Source of the DNA: Symsagittifera roscoffensis
Taxonomy: Eukaryota > Xenacoelomorpha > Acoela > Convolutidae
Assembly: GCF_963678635.1 (NCBI RefSeq)
Contig: NC_087069.1
Location: forward strand, 27,390,303 to 27,454,302
Direction: 5' to 3'
DNA: 64,000 bases
Part shown: positions 31,483 through 41,800 of the stretch, piece after piece
How the letters are laid out: every line of letters begins with the position of its first letter
Position numbering within the stretch: the stretch's first letter is position 1
Notes under the pieces: generated by a model
What the model was told of the DNA's origin: nothing
The model's database searches: none
The model's input: the letters and a program-made list of their open reading frames with translations, nothing else
Made by a program: the position numbers and the translations under genes

Positions 31483-32321
31483 GTGTATGATAATCCTGAG
31501 TATGGGTTATAAAATGTGATGTAACCAATTGTCTTTTTGGTATATCTGTCGTATTTGTATATTACTTCAGTTGTTATAAATGGTGGTGATAGTGATTGAG
31601 CTCTTATATTTGTAGGGTTTAATGGGTAGGGATGTTGAGCAATGTTGTTTAGTTTAACCGTGATTTCAAATTTTAATTGTAGGATATTTTGTTGGAGTAT
31701 TTGGATGTTATGATCACGAATGTCTTCGTGGATGTCTTGTCTATATTGTAGTCTATTGAGTGCCCAGTTGTGGAGTCGGTTACTTTCTGGGTGTTGTCCA
31801 AATAATGGTGGAGGTGCTGTGAATGTATTCCAGTCTAGTCTTAAAGGAATATTTGTTGATGATTGTTCTCGATATCTAGCGTCGAGGTTATTTGGGAAAT
31901 TTAAGTTAAAAGGCGTTGGTGAAATCTGGCTTATTGATGGTGTTGATGGTAGTGATAATGTTTCTGGTAGTGATGAGGATGTTGTTGTATCCGTAGAAAT
32001 GTCTACTGGATCATTGGTTAAATTTGGTTCACCTTGTGTGAATGATTGTGTTGTCCAATATGGTAGTCGTGATGTTTGGTTTGGGGGGTTAAAGGGATTT
32101 TCACGTATTTGTTCAGATGTTGGTGTTGAACCTAAGTAATCTGAGGGTAGGCTAGAGGTGCTACGTTGTGAAAGAAGCGTAGGGGTTTCTGGTAATATAC
32201 CAATGGGGTTTTCTGGAGTACTTTGTGATGGGGATTGGGGTATATCAAAATGTACTCGGGGGGTTTGAAAATTTCTGTTTCGTCGAGGATGTATAATTTG
32301 TCTTTCATCTGTATATTTCAA
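31470..32321 (-). CDS. Retroelement ORF between pol and env (ORF3), P/S/T-rich
   Basis: The open frame begins just after a TAG at about 32339 and has no early ATG (first codons are non-ATG), so it is probably reached by splicing or frameshifting, or an upstream indel has broken it. Upstream, 32345-32640 continues coding-like in two other frames (for example ERHARLSEPLEPVQRRAP), supporting a longer original ORF. The N-terminal two thirds are Pro/Ser/Thr-rich and disordered; the C-terminal third is structured (RLHNWALNRLQYRQDIHED, then a helical and a beta-rich end SGLSYTCIF). It ends 13 bases inside env. No family recognised. Position fits a gag-like, linker or envelope-leader function, none of which I can demonstrate. 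Confidence 0.5.
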   Translation of the reverse strand: MKYTDERQIIHPRRNRNFQTPRVHFDIPQSPSQSTPENPIGILPETPTLLSQRSTSSLPSDYLGSTPTSEQIRENPFNPPNQTSRLPYWTTQSFTQGEPNLTNDPVDISTDTTTSSSLPETLSLPSTPSISQISPTPFNLNFPNNLDARYREQSSTNIPLRLDWNTFTAPPPLFGQHPESNRLHNWALNRLQYRQDIHEDIRDHNIQILQQNILQLKFEITVKLNNIAQHPYPLNPTNIRAQSLSPPFITTEVIYKYDRYTKKTIGYITFYNPYSGLSYTCIF

Positions 32322-32616
32322 CTGTATTTTGATTTTGACTAAGATTTCGTATTCTACTTAATTCTTGTGGTAGTGTTGGGTATAAGTTATATGTTGGTTC
32401 ACTTAGAGGTGCTCGTCGTTGAACTGGTTCTAATGGTTCAGATAAGCGAGCGTGTCGTTCTTCAAAGGTATAGGGGTTATCTTGAAAAGAAATTCGTGTA
32501 GATGTTTGGGGTTTTGGGTAGTTGTAGGTGGTGTTGGGTTTTCTTGGGATGATGTCGGTGAAGACTGACTGTGTGATTGTTGGTTAGCAATTTTTGATGG
32601 TTTTTGATCTTTTCTT

Positions 32617-32805
32617 TTAGTGAAAAAATTTATGTTTATTGTAGTACTCTTCTAGAAAAAGAATTAGGAGAATTGTTACTAGGGCGAATGTGATGATTGC
32701 TTTTTTTATACATTTGCATATTGTCAAGATGAGGGATGATAGAAATGTTATAAAAATTACAAATAGTAAAAAAATATCGGTTCTACTAAAAATGGTTCGT
32801 ATCAT
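32617..32805 (-). CDS. Small two-transmembrane ORF of the retroelement (ORF2)
   Basis: 62 codons from ATG 32805 to TAA 32617. Two strongly hydrophobic helices (residues about 11-30 and 36-51) flank a short basic/cysteine linker (TICKCIKKA), and the tail is charged. The size and topology resemble viroporin-like or small accessory membrane proteins of viruses, but there is no recognisable family. It lies on the same strand between pol and the pre-env ORF. AT-rich DNA can produce hydrophobic frames by chance, so it needs support from other copies of the element. Confidence 0.4.
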   Translation of the reverse strand: MIRTIFSRTDIFLLFVIFITFLSSLILTICKCIKKAIITFALVTILLILFLEEYYNKHKFFH

Positions 32806-33619
32806 TTAGATAAGTTTTGTGAATCGTACCTGTGGATATAGTCAATAGCTTTTGAAATTTGGAGGTATAGTTGAAATTAGAAAATTTAAAAAATATTGCA
32901 AAAAATGATTAAGATTATTATAAAAGCTTCAAAGGTATCAAAAAGAAATATGATTAAAAGTTTAAATATCGTTAGAAAGTTTATGAGAATGTTAAGAATT
33001 ATGTTGACTGGTCGAGAGAAGAGCATTTAAGAAATGGCTTCTCGATCGAATATTTTTTGTTGTTTGAGGCAATTTTCAAGTATGGTCGATTTTTTTATTG
33101 GTTTTTTGACAAGTGGGTTGAGTTTTGTGAAAAATGGTTGGGGGCGAATTTTATGGTGATCGGGAGGTCTTCTTTTTCTTTATTTTTAATTGTCAAGTGA
33201 TCTGGGGTATTTTTGAGTTTTTGATACTTTAGGCTAATTAAAATGGTCGTTCTTTTACTTTGGGCTAATTTAACATATTTGTTTGGAGGGTATTTGAGGT
33301 CTGAGTTGCGGAAATATTGTTGATCTTTGGTTTATTAGATAAGGGAGGGTTATGATATTATGGTGATATTTATTTTAGATGTCAAGTTGGAATGGTTTGC
33401 TTATTTTTGACCTGGAGGTCGCAAAGTTATAGTTATAGATATGCCTGGAGTTTAATATTTTTCGTCTAGTTGGTTTGTGTTAGAGTTATAGAAGGTGACG
33501 GATTGGATGAATCCTATTGGCTAATTTTGAACTAGAATCGTTTCGTGTCTGTCAGCATGTTATTTTGAAAAATGAAAGTTCAAAACATTTCAGAGGTGCA
33601 AAGATTATTAAATGTAAAA
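32806..33619 (-). other. Non-coding spacer between pol and the small membrane ORF
   Basis: About 800 bp with no open frame that looks coding. The T/G-rich plus-strand skew continues. In retroelements with spliced env messages, the acceptor and internal polypurine tract can lie in such a spacer, but I could not identify either with confidence. Confidence 0.4.
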
Positions 33620-36198
33620 TTAAAGTTGTTTTTGAAATTCAACTTTCTTTAATATTTTAGATTGTGGGATGAATGTTTTATAGTTTTTGCGTGGTTGATT
33701 TCTAAGTCGTGATGACTCTCTATGTTCTGATTTGTCGATTTGTTCTTGGGGTATATTTGTTTCTGTCATTTTTCTATTTTTTCTTTCTTTTTGGGGAATA
33801 TTTTTTTCTAGCTTTTTTGTATTGTGTTTTATTGTAGTTGATTTTTTATTTTGGTTTTCGGGATGAATGTCATGTTGGTCTTTTGTTTCATTTTCTGTAT
33901 GTGGGTTATTTTGAATAACTTTTAAACCTGTGAAAGAATATAATTGAGTTAGTTCGCGTAGTGCGTATTCTTTTGGGTAATAAGGTAATAGGTTGTTTCG
34001 ATGTTGAACAATTTCTTTTTGTTCTGAGTCGGTGATTTTATATGTGACATCAGTGGGTTTGGCAATTATTTGGAATGGTCCTTTACGAAGGGGTTGTAAT
34101 TTTTTAGAAATTCCTTTTTGAGTGTTAAAATTGGGTTTTAAAACAAATGTTCCAATTTTTAAATCGGAGGCTGGTGTAAAGCGTGAATTTATTTGTTCAT
34201 TAATGTTTTGCCTTTGTAACAAATTTTTTGTTACTTTTTGGTAAATTTCATTGTGTTTTTTATCTCTGTTTAAAATCCATTCGGTGTGTGTACCGGAGGC
34301 TAATTTAAGAATTTGTGGATGATGAAAATGATCTTCATCATGTGTGTGTAAAGGTAGGTTATAACAAATTGAGTCTTTATTCGGTTGACAATGGCTTTGT
34401 GCATTTTTATGAGAGTTTGCTGTAAACATAATTGGTTTGCGTGGCTTTTGATTAAAAACCATTTCATATGGTGACATTCCTAGAGTTGTCGTGATTTGTG
34501 AAATATATGCCAAGGGAAATAGTTTTACATCTGCTGACCATTCGGTGTATCTTGTATCATTTCCATTGATGATACATCTAAGATATTCTTGTAGTGAACG
34601 GTTCATACCTTCGACTAAGCCGTTTGTCCAAGGTGCATGAGATGTACGTGGTTTGTGTTTGATGTTATATAAATGACATAATGTGATGATTTCATTATTT
34701 ATGAATTCTGTGCCGTTGTCTGTAACTAAAATTTCTGGTAGTCCGAATTTGGCTATCCAGTGTTCATAAAGTGTTGTGTAAGCGTAATAAGCGTTACAAT
34801 GTGGCACTGGGTTAAGTGCTACATAATGTGTAAATGCGTCAACAATTACCATAATGTATGAGTTTCCTTCGGAGGATGGTGAAATTGGTCCTTTTGTATC
34901 AAATGAAATACGGTGGTTAAAGTACAAACTTTGTCCTTTAAAATCTTGTTTTTGTGCTATTTGTTTTTGATTTGGATAAGGTTTATTTAGCTGACATACT
35001 ATGCAATCATTGCATAGTACTTTTATCCAAATTGGTGCATATGGGAAATAAAAATTTTGTATGAAATTTGAATATGTTTTCTCTGATCCAGAGTGTCCTT
35101 TAATGTTTTGTGTATGCGAAATGTTAAAAGCTATGAGAATCATACTTAAAGGGAGACAGGGAACTGTCGATTCATTTAATTGGTATTCTAGAAGGTCTAT
35201 GTTTTCATTAATTATTGTATTGTTGAATTTTCGAAAATATCGGAGGAGTGTTTTATTTCCTAAAATTGTGGTATCTGCTTTTACGGGTTTAGTTTTATAT
35301 TTGTGCCATGATTTTAGTTGTCTAATTACTGGGTCAAGATTTTGATATTGTTTCAAGGTTGTAATTGTAATTTTTTCTGTTGGAGGGAGAAAAATGTTTT
35401 CAATTTCTAATTTAGATAAAGGAATTGTGTCAAGTGGGTCATGGAGGTCAAAAACTTGATTTATTGTGTATTTGGAATCGTTTGTTTGTGGTCCTGATAA
35501 ATTTATTTCATCAGTTAGATTTTCTTTTTCAATTAACGGGAAAAGATCTTTTTTATGCGAGTGTTGTTTTACTCTTTTTTGTTGGGTGTTATTTTTTATC
35601 CATTGTGAATATGGAATTGGTTTGAAAGTTGATGTTCCAAGTAGATCAACTTCGTAGTGGTTATTTTGGCAATCTAAATAAAGTGGGAAGTGTTGTAGGT
35701 TATTTATCTGTGATTGTTCAACGTCAGTTTTTACTGCATATTTGCATTCTAGTCGGGGTGATGTTTCGTTTTCTGCAAGGTAAAATTTTATATTTTTGGG
35801 TATTTCAACTGTAGTTTTACGTGTAAGTAATTCAGGTGGTGTATTTCGACTTAATGTGTCTGGTAATGCAAGATTCTTTCCTGCTGTCCAAACTATATGT
35901 AAGTTTGGAAATTTCATTAGAATTAATTGAAATCTGTAAACTCGGTGATTTGGGTTGGATTTTTGTGTAAAGAGAAAAATGATTGGTTTGTGATCTGTGA
36001 AAAGAACTGTTGGATGTTTTGATCCAAGTATCAGAAATTCATATTCTATAAGTATATAGATTATGGCTGTACATTCTCTCATTAGAGTTGAGAGTCTTAG
36101 CTCTGCTTGAGTGAATCATCGAGAATTTGCTGATATAAGGTTCATTTTGTTTGTACCATTGTGTGATTGTAATAACGCTGCGCCGATGCCAAAATTTG
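33620..36198 (-). pseudogene. pol: Ty3/gypsy-like pol: RNase H and integrase, truncated by the gap
   Basis: The frame enters from the gap at 36198 (GIGAALLQ, SANSR), meets one TGA at about 36117, and then runs open for 820 codons from ATG 36082. RNase H continues with FTDHKPIIFLF and ends GKNLALPDTLSRN. Integrase: HHCC zinc site (about residues 323-363: HTQNIKGHSG, CNDCIVC), catalytic D about 395 (SFDTKGPI), D about 455 (VTDNGTEF) and E about 490 (GLVEGMNRS), spacing D-x34-E; then a GPF-type C-terminal module (LRKGPFQIIA). All catalytic residues are present. Reverse transcriptase, protease and gag would lie upstream in or beyond the gap and are not seen. The tail after residue 740 is highly charged (KNRKMTETNIPQEQ). 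Confidence 0.85.
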
Positions 36199-36398
36199 NN
36201 NNNNNNNNNNNNNNNNNNNNNNNNNNNNNNNNNNNNNNNNNNNNNNNNNNNNNNNNNNNNNNNNNNNNNNNNNNNNNNNNNNNNNNNNNNNNNNNNNNNN
36301 NNNNNNNNNNNNNNNNNNNNNNNNNNNNNNNNNNNNNNNNNNNNNNNNNNNNNNNNNNNNNNNNNNNNNNNNNNNNNNNNNNNNNNNNNNNNNNNNNN
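36199..36398. other. Assembly gap of exactly 200 N
   Basis: Interrupts the retroelement inside RNase H. The sequence after the gap has lost the T/G skew and does not encode reverse transcriptase, so at least 1.5-2 kb of element is likely missing or the join is not contiguous. Confidence 0.98.
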
Positions 36399-37430
36399 CT
36401 CATCAAGTTGAAATCCTGGTTATTCTCACTGCTCTTTAATTTATTTGATACCGCTTTTTGCAGTAGAAAAAAAACTGAAATTAGTTCAAATAAAAATGTT
36501 AGTTATCTTACTTTGCAAGCTTTTGGCCATCCAAAAATCAAACTTTAGATGATGAAATGTGATTTTTTCAGAGTTATTTGAGTTCTTTTTCAATTACAAA
36601 AATTTTACTTATCATATTGCGAAAAGTTTAATAATTACAGGTGGGGAGGGAGAAAAAAGCGCCATATCAATTATAATAAAAAAAGCTATTTTGAATTATT
36701 TCTGATTCCGATCAGTTAACTGCTACCAACCCCAGCTATAGGAACGGAAAATTAGTGAGTTATGATTTCTTTATCTTGAATAGCTTGATTCAAACTTTAA
36801 ACAAACGTACCTTTTTTTAAATTAGCCCAGCATAAAACACTTTTCGCTTTTGAACTCAGTGCATCAATATATTTTCAGATAGCTTTGTATATTAGTCAGA
36901 CAGGGCTAGTTTAGTGTTTCATCTGTTCCAAAGAAGCAGATAACCATACCGATCCCAAGTATTTCATCTTATCTGGAAAAATTTAAACAAAACCTCACAT
37001 CTCATCAATTTAAACGACTTTCAAAACAAGTGGGTCATTTTGTTTGATCAGCCATGTATTATTTCGAAGATTTTTTGTTCATCGCGTCGGGTTGGTTGAC
37101 AAACAGGTTATAAAATTTCAATCCAATTATGTTTTCTCATAATGCTACAAATTTTTTGATTCGAGTCATTTTTTAAAATCTCGTTGTTTAGTTTGATTAG
37201 TGTCGATCAGTAGGTTGTCCATAGCTTTGCATCCAAGTTTTTCCTGTTAAAGTCGGCTCTGTTTGAAATAATTTCAAATCGAAATGTTTACTTGTTGTTC
37301 AATTTTCAACGACAAGACAAATTTTTGAGTTCGTATAGTTTTTTAAGTAATGATCTTAGCTCATTTGAGAATCAGAATAGGAAAGTTATTACTTTTAGTT
37401 CAAGCATTCCACATATAATTAAACTATTTT
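36399..37430. other. Gene-free stretch after the gap
   Basis: AT-rich, no coding signal and no visible continuation of the retroelement. It leads into the tandem array. Confidence 0.5.
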
Positions 37431-37857
37431 CCTACCTGAAAAAAACACGAGCCAACAATATGTAAGTATGTTTCTTTTCACTATCATTATTGATTGTACG
37501 GGAGGTTCTTTATTCTTTAATTCTTTTTGCTAGATCCTAATGAATATCTAAATCCTACATATTCATTTTTCGGTAAACAATCCATTTGATTCAGGGCCCA
37601 AAAAGCGCAAGGAATGACCAAAAAATATTCTTTTTTTTAAACACATAAAACTACTTTTCGAACACATGAAAATCATACCAACAAAAGGTACAGAAAAATG
37701 TGTAAAAGCTGTACAATTAACATGTTTCCATATACAAATAGTCAGACAAGCATTGTTCTATACTTGAAATGATAAAACTTTGAGAAAAAGGAGCGTACGG
37801 CCTACTTCATAATCTAAGCCTCAATTCACAGTGGAAAAAGGTTCCGATAATTTCTCT

Positions 37858-38160
37858 CCCCTAACGTTTGCCCGTTTGCCACGTTACAACCCACATCCCA
37901 GCGTTTGCCCCTGCGCCCCGCCCCATTCCACCTGACTACCTCAACATCCACTACCAGAACCATGCCATCCCCCACACCTGAACCAACCACCCAACATGAA
38001 CCATCAAACCCTTCGCACCCTGAGCACCTGAACCAACCCACCCCCCCCCCCCCCCCCAAAAAAAAATCCATCTCCCCTCCCCCATCCAACCCCCCAACCC
38101 ACCTGATCCAACGCAAACAACCCTTGAACCACAACCACCCACGCCTGTTCCGGTTCGTAT
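37858..38160 (+). repeat. C-rich block of the array, with (C)17 tract
   Basis: About 300 bp composed of degenerate repeats of CTGAACCAACC/CACCTGA-type phrases; contains an uninterrupted run of 17 C at 38040-38056. Its minus strand has many G-runs (G-quadruplex potential). Equivalent blocks follow at about 39760-40030, 41839-42150, 44021-44290 and 46140-46395. Confidence 0.8.
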
Positions 38161-38632
38161 TGTGAGTGGGGGTTGGGGTTGGCTCAGTTGAGGTTCAAGT
38201 GTGGGAGGGGTTTGGTTCAGCTGGGCTTCTTGTGGGCTTCTACAATCGATTGAAATGGATTATATAAAGATTTCGTTGCCTCAAAAAATAGTAGTGAAAC
38301 TCAATTATATTCGATTTTTATTGCTGGAAATCCAATGCGGGTAAGCTTTTTTGCTAGTTTTTTTCTTACAAGGCCCAAGTTTCAATGAATGGTTCCAAGA
38401 GTACAAAATTTGTAGGTTATTCAAACATTAGGAGGCCAAGTTCTGTATTTTGTGAAATGTAATTGGATTCCTCAACAAGGACGCTCTCTTTCATCTTCTT
38501 GTTCCTTCGTTTTTTTTTAAAGTTCGGACAAAGTTTTAACGTGTTTAAAGATTTTTCTGTGAGAACCAGGAACATACAAATACAAAAATTAAATTATGTT
38601 CACAACTGAAAAAACACGAGCCCACAGTTTTT

Positions 38633-38836
38633 TTTAAGTTTCTAATATATTAAAATTGTTAGAAGGAACACAATTCAGTTATTGACTAACTTAAAAACTA
38701 ACAACAACATCAAAGTTGCGCAGTTTTAAGTTTTAAGTTTTTTAAGTTTCTAATATATTAAGAAAATTGTTAGAAGGAACACAATTCAGTTATTGACTAA
38801 CTTAAAAACTAACAACAACATCAAAGTTGCGCAGTC
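38633..38836 (+). repeat. Doublet of about 110 bp
   Basis: TTTAAGTTTCTAATATATTA...AACATCAAAGTTGCGCAG occurs twice in direct orientation (38633-38723 and 38742-38836). The same doublet is present at 40139-40336, so the duplication predates the amplification of these two array units. Confidence 0.9.
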
Positions 38837-41800
38837 AAAAAAAATTGAAGAACGGGTAAACAACTTTAGTTTGAATTGTAGAAAAAATTTTTGTGCGTTG
38901 AAGTTTGCATCTCAATAAAGTTGAAACAAATGTTTATAATGAAATGGTTACAAATATCCAAAAACTTGAAAACCAATTGATTGAAATGGATTATATAAAG
39001 ATTTCAATGCCTGAAAAAATAGTAGTGAAACTCAATTATATTAGATTTTTATTGCTGGAAAGCCAATGCGGGTAAGCTTTTTTGCTATTTTTTTTCTTAC
39101 AAGGCCCAAGATTCAATGAATGGTTCTAAGAGTACAAAATTTGTAGGTTATTCAAACATTAGGAGGCCAAGTTCTGTATTTTGTGAAACGTAATTGGCTT
39201 CCTCAACAAGGACGCTCTCTTTCATCTTCTTGTTTCTTCGTTTTTTTAATATTCCGACAAAATTTTAACTTGTTTAAAGATTTGTCTGTGAAAACCAGGA
39301 ACATAGAAATACAAAAATTAAATTATTTTCACAACTGAAAAAACACGAGCCCACAATATATAAAAAATTTTTTTTTTTCGTTTTCATCATTGATTGAACT
39401 GGATGCTCTTCAATTTTTAATTATTTTTGCTAAATCCTAATGAATATTAAAAATCCTACATATTCATTTTGCGGTAAACAATCCGTTTGATTCAGGCCCG
39501 AAAACGCACAAGGAATGACCAAAAATTAATCCTTTTTTTTAACACATAGAAATTTTTATCAAACACATGAAAATCATACCAACAAAAATGTACAGAAAAT
39601 TGTGTAAAAGCGGCAAAATAAAAATGTTTCCATGTACATAAAAGTAAGACAAGCATTTTCCTATCCTTGAAATGAGAAGACTTTGAGAAAAAGGAGAGTA
39701 CGGCCTACTTCATATCTAAACCTCAATTCAAAGTGGAAAAAGATTCCGTTAACCTTTCTCCCCTAACGTTTGCCCGTTTGCTCCGTTACAACTCACATCC
39801 CAGCGTTTGCCCCTGCGCCCCACCCCATTCCACCTGACTACATCAACATCCACTACCAGAACCATGCCATCCCCACACCTGAACCAACCACCCAGCATGA
39901 ACCATCAAACCCTTCGCACCCTGAGCACCTGAACCAACCCACCCTCCCCAAGATCCATCTCCTGTCCCCCATCCAATCCCCCCACCTGATCCAACGCAAT
40001 CAACCCTTGAACCACAACCAACCCCGCCTGTTACGACAAAATTTTAACGTGTTTTAAGATTTTCTGTGAGAACCAGGAACATACAAATACAAAAATTTAA
40101 TTATTTTCACAACTGAAAAAACACGAGCCCACAGTTTTTTTTAAGTTTCTAATATATTAAAATTGTTAGAAGGAACACAATTCAGTTATTGACTAACTTA
40201 AAAACTAACAACAACATCAAAGTTGCGCAGTTTTAAGTTTTAAGTTTTAAGTTTTTTAAGTTTCTAATATATTAAGAAAATTGTTAGAAGGAACACAATT
40301 CAGTTATTGACTAACATAAAAACTAACAACAACATCAATGTAGGTTATTAAAATATTAGGAGGCCAAGTTCTGTTTTTTTGCGAAATGTAATTGGATTCC
40401 TCAACAAGGACGCTCTCTTTCATCTTCTTGTTCCTTCGTTTTATTTAATGTTCCGACAAAATTTTAACGTGTTTAATGATTTGTCTGTGAGAACCAGGAA
40501 CATACAAATACAAAGATTAAATTGTTTTCACAACTGAAAAAACACGAGCCACCAAAACAAATAAGTTTTTTTTTCCATTTTCATTAATGATTGAACCGGA
40601 TGCTCTTTAAACTTTACTTCTTTTTGCAAGATCCTGATGAATATCAAAACCCTACATATCCTTTTTTGGTTAGTTAATTTATTTGATTTAGGGATGAAAA
40701 GCGCCAGTGTTGACCAAAAAAGCTTCATTTATTTTAGCACATAAAATTACTTATTAAACACAAGAAAGTCATGCGATCAAAATGTACAGAAAATTGTTTG
40801 AAATCTCTGAAAAACGTAATTCCAAATACCAAAAACAAAACAACCTTTTTTCTATTCATGAAAGGTGTACGAATAACACTAAATAATTCTGTTTGTTTTT
40901 CCGAAAACAATATTCAAGGGTTTTCTGATAAAAAAGATAAGTTACGCGGCAATAAATTCCCAGGTGAAAAGCAATTAAAGATATGCCATGTGATTTAATT
41001 TCTTGCATCTTAAAAAACATATTTACCTACTGAAAACCTTTTTTGGTCCACCTCTAGGTAGCTTCTACTTTGACCTGTTTTTTGACAGATTGAAGTTTAT
41101 GTTATGTTAGCATAAAAAAACAAAAAATACAAGAATTCCGTCTACACACATCAATCATTGTACTTTGTTGTAGTCTTAAGTTAAATATTGGATCTGGAGT
41201 ACTTTGAAAATAAGAACTTTCCTTGCATTTTTTTAAATAAATGTTTTGATGTCTAAGCGCAACAAAAATTTTTCGATTCATTTTTTCCAATTTTTTCAGT
41301 GATTGAAAAGCATTCCGTCTTATTAAAAAGCCTTTTTTACGAAAAAAAAAAACGATTTAAGAAAACATACTTTTTTCCTATAATTGATAACAAAAAAAAT
41401 CTTTAACTTTCTATAACCTTATGAAAAGTCAATTTTTTCTCGTAATAAAATATTGCATTATAACTCATTTGAAATCAATTAAAAGTTTTTTTTTATTTAT
41501 TAGAAAACGACATTAAAATTGTTTTTGTCCACTTTATTTTTGTTCCAGAAAACTTTGCATTTGTCAAATAGGTATGGCTTAAGCGAGCGTAGGGCCTACT
41601 TCATATCCAAACCTCAACTAAAAGTGTAAAAAGATTCCGTTAACCTTTCTTCCCTAACGTTTGCCCGTTTGCTCTTTTACAAACCACATCCCAACGTTTG
41701 TACCTTTGCCCCCCTTCCTCCACCTGACTACCTGGGGCATTTATCAAAAGGAAAAGCGGAAGTTTGCAAAGCGAGCGTACGGCCTAGTTCATATCTAAAC

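Noticed and set aside
36111-36548. ORFs running through the N block
   Set aside because: They consist mainly of unknown residues and exist only because N cannot encode a stop.
37826-38165. Gly/Trp-rich and Pro-rich ORFs on both strands over the C-rich blocks (also near 39.8, 41.9, 44.2 and 46.2 kb)
   Set aside because: They are translations of degenerate C-rich repeats; frames are not conserved between units and are open on both strands.
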